A stretch of DNA of 64,000 nucleotides from Ilumatobacteraceae bacterium (GCA_025463305.1 JAOBWK010000097.1:1-64000), one strand, 5' to 3'. Counted from the stretch's first letter, positions 53,281-62,088 are shown. Numbers and translations: made by a program. Notes: generated by a model from the letters alone, not told the origin.

Positions 53281-53797
53281 GCCGACACCGTCTGAGCCAA
53301 ACCCAACCCTGACCGCGACGAAACGTTGGCACAGCGCACGCGAAGCAGGTGTTGACTTCCGCGGCCGATGGATGGACGATGGGTTCGCAAGGCACATCTC
53401 AACAGCCCATCCAGCATCGGAGGTTCCCTGATGAGGTATCGATCCATCGAGCGATCACCGCCTGCATGAGCAACGGCCCTCGGGCCGTTTGCAGCTCAGA
53501 GGCACGACTGATCGGCCGCTCGCAGAAATGGCGCGAGCCAGACGTGACGCGACAGTCACATCGCCGACACCGGGAGGGACCCGGTCCTGCCGCCGACACG
53601 GCGTCCACCGCATTTCTCTGACCAATGCGGCGCGATCGACCGTGCTTCCGAGCGACCACAACTCATGAGCATCAGCTGCGGGGTCCTTTGTCGGACCCCG
53701 TAGTCGCGTCTGTCCCCGCACCGCGCGCAGCCCGACGGATCGCCGACGCGTGCCAGACTTCCATCGCACGGGATGCACCATGCGCGAGGGGGAATCC
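53281..53797. other. 517-bp non-coding gap with two hairpins
   Basis: No supported gene. Two perfect inverted repeats are seen: AACGGCCC/GGGCCGTT (53472-53479 and 53482-53489, 2-nt loop) and CGGGGTCC/GGACCCCG (about 53679-53701, 6-nt loop TTTGTC), the latter about 100 bp before the next start. Several ATG-like starts give only unlikely short frames. Could hold a small RNA or a 5' leader element for the gene at 53798. Confidence 0.4.
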
Positions 53798-54271
53798 ATG
53801 TTCGGACGCCACAAGCTCACCCACGACGGGATCGCGACGGTGGTGTCGTGCTCGAACGCAGCGCACAACATGGCGATCACCGGCGCCGGTTACACCCGGT
53901 GTGAGTACGACCTCGTGGTCGACGTGCAGACCGACGGCGTTCCACCGTTCCGCACCGAGACCAGCCACTGGTTCGCCGACCTGTTCTCACCGAACCCCGG
54001 TGATCAGCTCACGGTGCGCTGCAACCCGGAGACCAAGGACGTCGAGATCGACATCTCCCGGGATCCGCGGTTCGACCCCGCGCTGCACATGGCCGCGGAG
54101 CAGCACGCGATCGACGCGCAACGCGCCGCCGATCTCGCCGCACCCCCCGGCACGCCTCCGGCCGGTCAGGGACCGCAGACCGGGTGGGACGACGGGCTCG
54201 ATCCCGAGCTGCGCGCGCTGATGCAGAACGAGGAGAACGAGCGGCGCGGCGGCGGCTCGCCCACAGGGTGA
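53798..54271 (+). CDS. Hypothetical protein
   Basis: 157 residues from ATG 53798, chosen because GAGGGGG (53786-53792) lies 5 bp upstream; ATG 53780 is in frame but poorly placed. Residues about 1-100 look like a small beta-rich domain: THDGIATVVSCSNAAH, TRCEYDLVVDVQTDG, GDQLTVRCNPETKDVEID. The C-terminal third is charged and Pro/Gly-rich (PPGTPPAGQGP). This resembles DUF3592-type or SHOCT-like short domains only loosely. Function unknown. Confidence 0.68.
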   Translation: MFGRHKLTHDGIATVVSCSNAAHNMAITGAGYTRCEYDLVVDVQTDGVPPFRTETSHWFADLFSPNPGDQLTVRCNPETKDVEIDISRDPRFDPALHMAAEQHAIDAQRAADLAAPPGTPPAGQGPQTGWDDGLDPELRALMQNEENERRGGGSPTG

Positions 54272-54275
54272 ACCC

Positions 54276-55124
54276 TCACCCTCCCGTCATGAACGTGAAG
54301 AACGAGAGCTGCGTTCCGTAGGCGACGAGCACGTCGCCGTCCCAGAGAGCCATGTCGACCGAGGCGTAGCCGTCGCCGGCCCACCGAGCGGTGTTGTGAG
54401 CGAGCACCCACGGGCTCCTGCACTCACCACACAGGTGGACCGTGAGATCGACGCTCGGTCCGAACCACGGCCGGTCCACCGGGCCGAGGCGTTGGCCGAT
54501 CGCGCCCGGCATCGTGTCGGCGAGCACGATCATCGCGAGGGGATCGACGCGCGACCGGTCGTCGACCCAGGGCGTGTCGTCGAACCGGTACCAGATCGCC
54601 ACCTCCGCGGTCCGGTCGTCGACGACCTCCCAGGGTGCCGCGCCGGACGCAGCCCGCCCTTCGACGCGGGTTGCCCAGAACGCGTTCTGTTCGGTCACCG
54701 GCACATGTGGGGGCGGCGGGTCGCGGAACGACGGGCACTCCTCGGGCCGAGGGACGTCGGGAGCGCGTAGCTCGGTGAAGGCGAAACCCTCGCGTGTGGT
54801 GCCGAACACGGCAGTCGTGATGTGCCCGGCCTTCGCACCGGGGTTGCGGATGTGGGCGCGCACGTGCGACATCGATCGGCCTCGGCGGAGGATCTCGACC
54901 TCGATCTCGAGCTCACCGTCGGCCACCTGGCCGACGAACACGGTGTGCATCGTCCGCAACGTCTGCCCGGGATCGCCGAGCGAATCGGCCATCGCGCGCA
55001 GCGCGATGGCCGTGATGATGCCACCCTGGGGAAGCGGTCGCAGGTTCCACGAGGCGTCGAGGAACGCCCGATGCCGACCGTCGGCGATGCGCTCGACGGA
55101 GGTGGCGGCTGCGAACGGCGTCAC
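54276..55124 (-). CDS. Acyl-CoA thioesterase-like (TesB/4HBT hotdog pair)
   Basis: 282 residues from GTG 55124 (GTG 55145 is the alternative; no clear ribosome site for either). Double hotdog fold: LRPLPQGGIITAIALRAMADS at the start with the catalytic segment, LRTMHTVFVGQVADGELEIEVE, then a second hotdog with FGPSVDLTVHLCGECRS and YASVDMALWDGDVLVAYGTQ. Thioesterase family members hydrolyse acyl-CoA; this one has an atypical linker of Pro-rich sequence (RDPPPPHVPV). Convergent with the hypothetical gene (4-bp gap) and divergent from the channel gene. Confidence 0.85.
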   Translation of the reverse strand: MTPFAAATSVERIADGRHRAFLDASWNLRPLPQGGIITAIALRAMADSLGDPGQTLRTMHTVFVGQVADGELEIEVEILRRGRSMSHVRAHIRNPGAKAGHITTAVFGTTREGFAFTELRAPDVPRPEECPSFRDPPPPHVPVTEQNAFWATRVEGRAASGAAPWEVVDDRTAEVAIWYRFDDTPWVDDRSRVDPLAMIVLADTMPGAIGQRLGPVDRPWFGPSVDLTVHLCGECRSPWVLAHNTARWAGDGYASVDMALWDGDVLVAYGTQLSFFTFMTGG

Positions 55125-55246
55125 GCCCAGGAAAGGTAGTCGCACCCGAGGTGGCGCCCGCCGAGGATGACGCGCGGTGACACAGTTCAAAACACCCGAA
55201 CCCGCATTCACGGTTGACCTCGGCCGGCATGGCACAGTAGGCAGCC

Positions 55247-57142
55247 ATGAGCGACAAGCAGGGCGACGACAAGCACGGCCTCGGGGCCAAGATCCGGTAT
55301 CGCTTCGATTCGGCGCTGTCGAAGGGTCCGTCCGTCGTCATCGGCTGGCTGGGTCTCGTGACGCTGCTGATCGTCCTCCTCGCGGCCATCGTCGACACGG
55401 CGTTCCGCCTGAGCGGGATCAGCGGCACCACCCACGGGCTCAGCTTCCCAGAGGCGTTCTGGCAGTCGGTCCTGCGCGTGTTCGACTCAGGAACCTTCGC
55501 CGGCGATTCGGGCTGGCCCACGCGCATCGTCAGCCTGCTGACCACCCTGTCCGGCATCTTCATCGCCGGCAGCCTCATCGGTCTGATCGCCAACGCTGTC
55601 GATCAGCAGATCGAGGAGCTGCGCAAGGGGCGGTCCGATGTGCTCGAGTCCGATCACACGGTCATCCTCGGCTGGTCCGATCGCGTGCCGCCGATCATCG
55701 CCGAGCTGGTGCTCGCCAACGAGAGCCTCAAGCGCGCCGCGGTCGTCATCGTCGCCGACAACGACAAGACCGAGATGGAAGAGGTCATCCGCCAGTCCAT
55801 CAAGGACACCAAGACGACCAAGACGGTGTGCCGCAGCGGCGAGCCCTGGCTGATCGAGAACCTCGAGCTGGCCAACATCTCCAAGGCGCGCTCGGTCATC
55901 ATCATCGGCACGGACGACGACTCGAACACGGTGAAGGTCGTCCTCGCGATCCACGCGCTCCAGCAGTCCGGCGCCGGGTTCGCCGGGCACATCGTCGCCG
56001 AGGTGCAGTACCAGGAGACGGCGGACTCGCTCGGCTCGCTGCTGGGCGAGGGCTTGGTCACGATCCGCTCCGACGACATCGTCGCCGAGCTGACCGCGCA
56101 GGCGTGCCGCCAGCGCGGCCTCAGCACCATCTTCCGCGAGCTGCTCGGCTTCGACGGTGACGAGCTCTACTTCGCCAAGTTCCCCGAGCTCGTCGGGCGC
56201 ACCTACGCCGAGACCCAGATGGCGTTCGAGAAGTGTTCGGTCGTCGGCGTGTTCGACTCGACGGGCAAGGTCACCCTGAACCCGAGCCCCGACCGCCCGT
56301 ACGGCGCCGGCGAGGAACTGATCGGCATCGCCGAGGACGACTCCGTCTACCTCACCGCGGCGACGCCGGTCCACGGCAGCCTGCTCGCCGCCGAGGCGCG
56401 CACCATGTCCGAGCACCGCCGCCGCATCGTGATCGCCGGCTGGAGCAACCTCGGGCCGCGCGTGGTGGCCGAGCTCGACGAGTTCCTCGACGCGCAGACC
56501 ACGATCGAGCTGCTCCTCGACCCCACCAAGGTCGACGTCGAGGCCATCCGCGCATCGCTCGTCACCACCAACGTGGTCGTCGAGATCAGCGAGCTCGAGG
56601 GCGGCCCGGAGTCGATCGCCCGCCACGCCGCACGGATCGCCTTCAACGAGGTGATCGTCCTCGGCTACCGCGACTCGCTGACGGTGAGCCAGGCCGACGC
56701 GCGCACGCTGCTCACCCTGGTGGCGTTCCGTCAGGTCCGCCAGACCGAAGACGTCGGCCCGGTGCGGATGGTGGCCGAGCTGCTCGATCAGCGCAACGCG
56801 CGGCTCGCCCAGGCGTCCGGCGCCGACGATTTCATCGTGTCCGACGAGCTGACCAGCCTGATGCTCGCCCAGCTGAGCGAGCGGGGCGAGCTCATCCAGG
56901 TCTTCAACGACCTCTTCGACAAGGCCGGCTGCTCGATCGAGCTGCGCCCCGCACCGCTCTACGGCGCGCACCTCGCGACCACCTTCGCCGACGTCGTCAC
57001 CACCGCGTCGTCGCTGGGCCAGTCGGCGATCGGCTACCGCCGCACCGGCACCGGCGAGGTCGTCACCAACCCGGCCAAGTCGGCGCCGCTCCAGCTGACC
57101 CGCGACGACGAGATCATCGTCCTCGCCGAGGCCACCGCCTGA
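55247..57142 (+). CDS. CASTOR/POLLUX-like ion channel protein
   Basis: 631 residues from ATG 55247. Two hydrophobic segments (about 30-50 and 87-107) with an intervening pore-like GLSFPEAFWQSVLRVFDSGTF, then two RCK-type Rossmann domains: HTVILGWSDRVPPIIAEL near 140-155 and RRIVIAGWSNLGPRVVAEL near 390-405. This is the layout of the CASTOR/POLLUX/SYM8 family, which in plants forms nuclear Ca2+/K+ channels; bacterial ones have unknown roles. It likely senses a nucleotide or ion through the RCK domains. Convergent with the DegT gene (15-bp gap). Confidence 0.85.
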   Translation: MSDKQGDDKHGLGAKIRYRFDSALSKGPSVVIGWLGLVTLLIVLLAAIVDTAFRLSGISGTTHGLSFPEAFWQSVLRVFDSGTFAGDSGWPTRIVSLLTTLSGIFIAGSLIGLIANAVDQQIEELRKGRSDVLESDHTVILGWSDRVPPIIAELVLANESLKRAAVVIVADNDKTEMEEVIRQSIKDTKTTKTVCRSGEPWLIENLELANISKARSVIIIGTDDDSNTVKVVLAIHALQQSGAGFAGHIVAEVQYQETADSLGSLLGEGLVTIRSDDIVAELTAQACRQRGLSTIFRELLGFDGDELYFAKFPELVGRTYAETQMAFEKCSVVGVFDSTGKVTLNPSPDRPYGAGEELIGIAEDDSVYLTAATPVHGSLLAAEARTMSEHRRRIVIAGWSNLGPRVVAELDEFLDAQTTIELLLDPTKVDVEAIRASLVTTNVVVEISELEGGPESIARHAARIAFNEVIVLGYRDSLTVSQADARTLLTLVAFRQVRQTEDVGPVRMVAELLDQRNARLAQASGADDFIVSDELTSLMLAQLSERGELIQVFNDLFDKAGCSIELRPAPLYGAHLATTFADVVTTASSLGQSAIGYRRTGTGEVVTNPAKSAPLQLTRDDEIIVLAEATA

Positions 57143-57157
57143 CCCGGAGGAGACGCC

Positions 57158-58408
57158 TCAGAGCAGCCCGTTGGCGGTGAGGAAGCCCTCGACGCACTCG
57201 CCGATGTAGTGGCAGTCGTCGTCGTCGAGCGAGTGGCTGTTGGGCAGGATCAGGCCCTGCTCCATCACCCGGTCGGCGTTGGGGAGGCCACCCTCGGGCG
57301 TTCGGAAGTTGCGCCCGCGCAGCATCGGCTGACGGGTGACGTTGCCCGTCCACACCATCCGCGTGTCGACGCCGTGGCGCTCCATCCACTGCTGCAGCTG
57401 GGCGCGCACGATGCGCGGATCGTCGATGATGATCGGGAACATGTGCCAACCGGTCTCGATGCCGTCGGTGAGCCGGGGCAGGGTGAAGAACTGGGGCCAG
57501 CGCTCGAAGTACGAGCTGGTGATGCCGAAGCTGCGCTGCCGGCGGGCGAGGTTGTCGGCGAGCTTGTCGAGCTGCACGAGCCCGAACGCTGCCGACAGCT
57601 CGGACGGCTCGAAGTTCCAGCCGTTCTCGTCGAAGATGAACAGGTTGTCGTACTCGAGCCCGTCGTCGATCTCGCTGAAGAAGCGGTTGCCGGCGCCGCG
57701 CAGCGATCCGAACAGCTGCAGCTCCGAGCGGCGTCCCCAACGACGGAACAGCAGCGCCTTGTCGGCGAGGTCGGCATCGTCGAAGCACACCATGCCGCCG
57801 GTGCCGGCCGCGGTGATGATGTGCGACAGGGCGAAGCTGGTGAGCGAGATGTCGGCGCGGGCGCCCGTGGGCGTGCCGCGCAGGGTGAGCCCGAGCGCGT
57901 CGCACGAGTCCTCGACCACGACGAGGTGATGCCGGTCGGCGATGGCCCGGATCGCATCCCAGTCGGGCGCGTTGCCGATCAGGTTCGGGACGAGGACGGC
58001 CTTGGTCTTCGGCGTGATCATCGCCTCGATCGCGTCGACGTCGATCTGGAAGGTGTCGGGTGTGATGTCGACGAACGCCGGCACGACGCCCTTGCGGATC
58101 ATCGGCGCGATGTCGGTCGAGAACGTGACGGCGCTGGTGACCACCTCGTCACCCGGCTGCAGGTCGAGCACCTCGAGCGCGAGGTAGATGGCCGAGCTGC
58201 CGGAGTTGCACATCACGCCGCGCTGCTTCGCGAACAGTCCGGCCACTCGCTGCTCCATGGCTCGCACGTTCTTGCCGATCCGCAGCGCCGTCGGCCCGCC
58301 ACGCAGCACGTCGACCACGGCCTGGATCTCGCGCTCGTCGTGGACGGACCCCGCGTACTCGATGCGGCGGGCTGGCTGGATCTGGTCGACGGACGGTTCG
58401 GTGCTCAC
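57158..58408 (-). CDS. DegT/DnrJ/EryC1/StrS-family enzyme with His at the PLP-lysine position
   Basis: 416 residues from GTG 58408. Fold type I features: CNSGSSAIYLAL (66-77), TSAVTFSTDIAPMIR, PNLIGNAPDW, VEDSCDALG (166-172). The position of the Schiff-base Lys in SFxxxK reads SFALSH (191-196), so His196 replaces Lys. In RfbH/DdhC/ColD this same change marks dehydratases using PMP rather than transaminases. It may act on a nucleotide sugar for 3-deoxy or 3,6-dideoxy sugar formation, although no sugar-nucleotide genes are nearby. A promoter with 17-bp spacer (58415-58443) suggests a leaderless transcript. Confidence 0.88.
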   Translation of the reverse strand: MSTEPSVDQIQPARRIEYAGSVHDEREIQAVVDVLRGGPTALRIGKNVRAMEQRVAGLFAKQRGVMCNSGSSAIYLALEVLDLQPGDEVVTSAVTFSTDIAPMIRKGVVPAFVDITPDTFQIDVDAIEAMITPKTKAVLVPNLIGNAPDWDAIRAIADRHHLVVVEDSCDALGLTLRGTPTGARADISLTSFALSHIITAAGTGGMVCFDDADLADKALLFRRWGRRSELQLFGSLRGAGNRFFSEIDDGLEYDNLFIFDENGWNFEPSELSAAFGLVQLDKLADNLARRQRSFGITSSYFERWPQFFTLPRLTDGIETGWHMFPIIIDDPRIVRAQLQQWMERHGVDTRMVWTGNVTRQPMLRGRNFRTPEGGLPNADRVMEQGLILPNSHSLDDDDCHYIGECVEGFLTANGLL

Positions 58409-58414
58409 GGGCCG

Positions 58415-58443
58415 AGTGTAGAGAAGTTGTTGGACATTGTCCA
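58415..58443 (-). promoter_or_regulatory. Promoter and 13-bp palindrome upstream of the DegT gene
   Basis: On the minus strand TGGACA (58438-58443) and TACACT (58415-58420) are 17 bp apart, and the GTG start is 6 nt past the -10, so transcription may begin at the start codon. The -35 lies inside the perfect palindrome TGGACATTGTCCA (58431-58443), suggesting an operator, perhaps for the upstream MarR protein. Confidence 0.5.
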
Positions 58444-58461
58444 GTAGTTTCAGGGGAACCG

Positions 58462-58935
58462 TCAGCGCGGCGGGGCGGGCTTGAACGGCACGGCGCGCAG
58501 ATCGCTCACGAGCCGATCGACGAGGCGGATCAGCTCGCGGCGATCCGCTTCGGGCCACTCGTCGAGCACCTTGGCGAGGTGGCTGGTGCGCACGTCGACG
58601 ATGCGCCGGTACACCGCCCGCCCGTCGTCGGTGAGCCGCACCACCACGACGCGGCCGTCGTCGGAGCCGCCGACCCGCTCGACGATGCCGTCCTCCTCGA
58701 GCCCGCGAACCTGGCGACCGGCCGCTGCCGGATCCATCGAGCACTCGCGGGCGAGGTCGCCCATGCTGATCTCGCCGGCCTCGTCGATGCTGCGCAGCAA
58801 CGCGTAGCCGGGACGGGCGACGACGGCACCGACGGCTGCCGCCTGCTTCGCGTACATCTTGCGGTTGGAGCCCAACCGGAAGAGGCGCTCGAGCGACCGT
58901 TCGGCGTCGGCGACGAGGGAGCGGTGAGCGACCAT
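58462..58935 (-). CDS. MarR family transcriptional regulator
   Basis: 157 residues from ATG 58935. A winged-helix core: GEISMGDLARECSMDPAAAGRQV then GLEEDGIVERVGGSDDGRVVVVRLTDDGRAVY. The N-terminal helix (SLERLFRLGSNRKMYAKQ) and C-terminal helix (LIRLVDRLVSDLRAV) form the dimer interface. No cysteine pair. It lies 53 bp upstream of the DegT gene on the same strand, with the palindrome 58431-58443 in the gap, so it may repress DegT or itself. Confidence 0.9.
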   Translation of the reverse strand: MVAHRSLVADAERSLERLFRLGSNRKMYAKQAAAVGAVVARPGYALLRSIDEAGEISMGDLARECSMDPAAAGRQVRGLEEDGIVERVGGSDDGRVVVVRLTDDGRAVYRRIVDVRTSHLAKVLDEWPEADRRELIRLVDRLVSDLRAVPFKPAPPR

Positions 58936-58952
58936 GCCCGCACGATAGGTGC

Positions 58953-59651
58953 TCACCGACCGACGGTGTAGGGGGCGCCGAGGATCCATCCGCCGAGGTG
59001 TGCCGGCAGCGCGTCCGAGTCGACCAGCCCGGCGACGTCGCCGACGCGGATCGTGCCCGGCCGGATGACCCAGCAGTTGAGCGCGAGCTCGCCGCCGAAG
59101 TCGCGGATGATGCGGCGGAAGACGTCGGGGCTCCGGTCGCCCGTGTCCGGATCGATGGACGTCACCACGCATCGCCGGCGGAGGGAGTGGACGCCGATGA
59201 TCGCGTCGCCGATCGAGAGCGCGCGGCCGGGCCACGTCGCCTCGGCGGCGGCGGACACGCCGGCGAGCAGGATGTTCGGACGGATCCGGCGCACGTCGTG
59301 ACCGAACGCAGCGACCGCCCCGTCGGTGGCCACGAGCAGGTTGCCGATGTCGAACCGCTCCGGTCCGTCGTACGACGCGAGCGCCGCGCCGTCGCCTGCG
59401 TGCCGGCGGATGCTCTCGGCCGCAGCAGCGCTCGTCCACGGCGATCCGTCGACCAGCGGAACGCCGTCGGCCCCCGTCGTGACCGGCAGCGTGAGCAGGC
59501 CGTGCCGGGTGCGACCGGTGATGACGCCATTCGAGTCGTGGACGTGGACGATGCGGTCGCCGGAGATGCCGTCGCTGGTGAGGTCGGCGGTGACGAGTGG
59601 CTCGCCACCGAGCGACTTGACCGGATATCGCCAGATGGCGGAGACGTGCAT
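58953..59651 (-). CDS. MOSC-domain protein
   Basis: 232 residues from ATG 59651 (AAAGGGGAACC just upstream). N-terminal beta-barrel with HVSAIWRYPVKSLGGE then a C-terminal MOSC domain with RPNILLAGVSAAA, CVVTSIDPDTGDRSPDVF and AYTVGR-like end; a Cys in RRRCVVT may bind molybdenum cofactor or sulphur. MOSC proteins deliver sulphur or act on N-hydroxylated compounds (mARC-like). Ends 17 bp before the MarR gene. Divergent from the CGNR gene with a 116-bp gap containing a palindrome. Confidence 0.9.
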   Translation of the reverse strand: MHVSAIWRYPVKSLGGEPLVTADLTSDGISGDRIVHVHDSNGVITGRTRHGLLTLPVTTGADGVPLVDGSPWTSAAAAESIRRHAGDGAALASYDGPERFDIGNLLVATDGAVAAFGHDVRRIRPNILLAGVSAAAEATWPGRALSIGDAIIGVHSLRRRCVVTSIDPDTGDRSPDVFRRIIRDFGGELALNCWVIRPGTIRVGDVAGLVDSDALPAHLGGWILGAPYTVGR

Positions 59652-59713
59652 GGTTCCCCTTTCGAACGGATCGCCGCTCCTCACGGAACATTGGCCAGAA
59701 CCCGTGAGGTCTT

Positions 59714-59725
59714 TCTAGCACTAGA
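59714..59725. promoter_or_regulatory. Palindrome between MOSC and CGNR genes
   Basis: TCTAG-CA-CTAGA is a perfect 5+5 dyad, with GTGAG (59704-59708) and CTCAC (59728-59732) as further outer arms. A TAAAGT -10-like element (59756-59761) lies 6 bp before the CGNR start. Candidate operator for the CGNR regulator. Confidence 0.4.
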
Positions 59726-59767
59726 TTCTCACGGATGCAACGCCTTGTGCCGTGATAAAGTGACGGT

Positions 59768-60370
59768 ATGACGACCCGGGTGGCGGTTGACCGAGCGTGG
59801 GTGCTCCCCGACGAACCGACGCCGGTCCGGCTGATGAACACCATCTGGGCCGATCGGACGGGGGTGCACGATCATCTGGGTGATGTCGCCGATCTGACCG
59901 CGTGGCTCGCCGATGTCCACGACGTCGTCGGGCTGTCGGCGCCGCCTCGGCTCACGACGGCGGATGTGGCGACCACTCGGTTGCTGCGTGACTCGTTCCG
60001 CCGCGTGACGGCCGAACACCTCGGCGACATGCGACCGGCCGCGCAGGCAGAGATCGACATCGACGCCGCGCTGGCCATCGTCAACGACGCCCTCTCGCAG
60101 CAGCCGCCCGTGCAGCTGGCCCGTCGCGGCGGGACGATCGTGCGCAGCGACCTCACCGCGCGGCCGACGATCCCCGCGATCCACGCCGCGCTGAGCGCCG
60201 CGTTGGTCGACCTGATCACCGATCCCGAGGCCTCGCAACTGGCGGCGTGCGACGCGCCGGGGTGCGTGCTGTACTTCGCCAAGGACCACCCGCGCCGCGG
60301 TTGGTGCTCGGTCACGTGCGGCAACCGGGCGCGTGCGGCGCGGCACTACCGCCGGCACCGCCTCGACTGA
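59768..60370 (+). CDS. CGNR zinc finger regulator (ABATE domain)
   Basis: 200 residues from ATG 59768. The N-terminal ~130 residues are the ABATE (stress-induced ligand-binding-like) domain with RLMNTIWADR near 21-30. The C-terminus has Cys-x4-Cys (CDAPGC) and Cys-x3-Cys (CSVTC) followed by GNRARAARHYRR: the CGNR zinc finger, thought to bind DNA. Likely autoregulates and controls the divergent MOSC gene. Nearly leaderless. Confidence 0.92.
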   Translation: MTTRVAVDRAWVLPDEPTPVRLMNTIWADRTGVHDHLGDVADLTAWLADVHDVVGLSAPPRLTTADVATTRLLRDSFRRVTAEHLGDMRPAAQAEIDIDAALAIVNDALSQQPPVQLARRGGTIVRSDLTARPTIPAIHAALSAALVDLITDPEASQLAACDAPGCVLYFAKDHPRRGWCSVTCGNRARAARHYRRHRLD

Positions 60371-60474
60371 CGCCCCGCCAGCGGCGGGCGGAGCCGGTTG
60401 TGACCAAGGCAACACGTTCCAGGTCGATACGGAACGACGCAGTCTCGTAATCTGTCCGGACGGAAGGAGCCCCG

Positions 60475-62082
60475 TTGAACACCGAAGCCGCACTGATGTC
60501 CGATCCCGAAGTCGATCCCGCCGTCCATGCCCGCCGATGGTGGGTGCTCGGCGTGCTGTGCCTGAGCATGACCGTGATCGTGATGGACAACACGATCCTC
60601 AACGTCGCGATCCCGAAGCTGATCGATTCGCTCAACGCTTCGAACAGCCAGGTGCAGTGGATCATCGACAGCTACACCATCGTGTTCGCCGGGCTGCTGC
60701 TCACCACCGGCAGCATCAGCGACCGCTTCGGTCGCAAGGGCACGCTGCAGCTCGGGTTGGTCCTCTTCGTGCTCGGCTCGGCACTGTCGGCCAACGCCGG
60801 CTCGGCCACCCAGCTGATCGGCACCCGAGCGTTCATGGGCATCGGCGGCGCGATGATCATGCCCTCCACCCTGTCGCTGCTGACGAACACGTTCCGCGAT
60901 CCCAAAGAGCGCGGCCGGGCCATCGGCATCTGGGCCGGGTTCTCCGGCGTGGGACTGGCGATCGGACCGATCATCGGTGGCCTGCTGCTGAAGCACTTCT
61001 CGTGGGGCTCGGTGTTCTGGGTCAACGTGCCGATCGGGACGATCGCCCTCGTCGCCGGTGCGTTCTTGCTGCCGAAGTCGCGTGAGGACCGCTCCGACAA
61101 GCTCGACCCAGCGGGATCGCTCCTCTCCATCGTCGGCCTGGCGGCGCTGCTGTTCGGCGTCATCGAGGTGCCGTCACGCGGGTGGGGCGACGGAGAGGTG
61201 CTCGGCGGCTTCGGGCTCGGCATCGTGACGATCGCGGCCTTCATCGTCTGGGAGCGCCACACCGATCACCCGATGCTCGACATGCAGTTCTTCAAGAACC
61301 CACGGTTCACGGCCGCGAACCTGACGATCACGCTCACGTTCTTCGCGATGTACGGCTCGCTGTTCCTGATGACGCAGTACTGGCAGTTCGTCCATGGCTA
61401 CACGCCGCTGGGCGCCGGCATCCGGCTGATCCCCTACGCCTGCGGGATGATGTTCCTCGCCCCGATCGCCAGCCGGTTCGTCGAACGGTTCGGGACGAAG
61501 CGGATCATCACGTTCGGCCTGTTCGTCGTGACCGCCGGTCTGCTCGGGATGTCCTTCATCGGCAAGGACACGCCGTACATCATCGCCATCATCCCGTTCG
61601 TGCTGCTCTCGTCGGGCATCGCGTTCGTGATGCCGCCGGCCACCGAATCGATCATGGGCTCGCTGCCACGCGACAAGGCCGGCGTCGGCTCGGCGGTCAA
61701 CGACACCACCCGTCAGGTCGGTGGCGCGATCGGTGTGGCGTTGATCGGATCGATCGCCTCCAGCGTCTTCGCGAGCAAGGTCGGGTCGGTCGCCGGTCGC
61801 TACGGGCTGGCCGGCAAGGACCTCGCCGAGGCGAAGTCGTCGCTCGGTGGCGCGCTCGAGGTGGCCGGCCACGTCGGTGCAGGGTTCGCCGATGCGGCCA
61901 AGGACGCGTTCGTCAGCGGGTTCAGCCTGGGTCTGCGGATCTCCTCGCTGTTCCTGGTCGCGGCCGGCGTGATCGTCTGGCGCTACCTGCCGGCGCAGGC
62001 CCACGACGCGACCGATCTGCTGCCGGCGGCCACGCCCGAGGACATCGAGGCGCTGACGCCCTCGGTCGTCGCCGGGGACTGA
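60475..62082 (+). CDS. MFS drug exporter, DHA2 family (14 TM)
   Basis: 535 residues from TTG 60475; GGAAGGAG (60462-60469) sits 5 bp upstream and supports TTG over the ATG at 60496. MDNTILNVAIP in TM1, WIIDSYTIVFAGLLLTTG, DRFGRKGTL (motif A), and GxxxGPxxGG (GLAIGPIIGGLLL, motif C) are standard for DHA2. About 14 hydrophobic segments. It should export a hydrophobic or cationic compound using the proton gradient. The TetR gene follows 6 bp downstream, the usual efflux/repressor pair. Confidence 0.94.
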   Translation: MNTEAALMSDPEVDPAVHARRWWVLGVLCLSMTVIVMDNTILNVAIPKLIDSLNASNSQVQWIIDSYTIVFAGLLLTTGSISDRFGRKGTLQLGLVLFVLGSALSANAGSATQLIGTRAFMGIGGAMIMPSTLSLLTNTFRDPKERGRAIGIWAGFSGVGLAIGPIIGGLLLKHFSWGSVFWVNVPIGTIALVAGAFLLPKSREDRSDKLDPAGSLLSIVGLAALLFGVIEVPSRGWGDGEVLGGFGLGIVTIAAFIVWERHTDHPMLDMQFFKNPRFTAANLTITLTFFAMYGSLFLMTQYWQFVHGYTPLGAGIRLIPYACGMMFLAPIASRFVERFGTKRIITFGLFVVTAGLLGMSFIGKDTPYIIAIIPFVLLSSGIAFVMPPATESIMGSLPRDKAGVGSAVNDTTRQVGGAIGVALIGSIASSVFASKVGSVAGRYGLAGKDLAEAKSSLGGALEVAGHVGAGFADAAKDAFVSGFSLGLRISSLFLVAAGVIVWRYLPAQAHDATDLLPAATPEDIEALTPSVVAGD

Positions 62083-62088
62083 CGTCCG

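Noticed and set aside
53399..53659. An 86-codon minus-strand frame in the 517-bp gap
   Set aside because: No ribosome site, cysteine-rich unusual composition and no match to a known fold.
53679..53701. Hairpin as an ANTAR target of the upstream regulators
   Set aside because: Loop is six bases with G at position 4 but T at position 1, and no matching second hairpin with the right loop was found.
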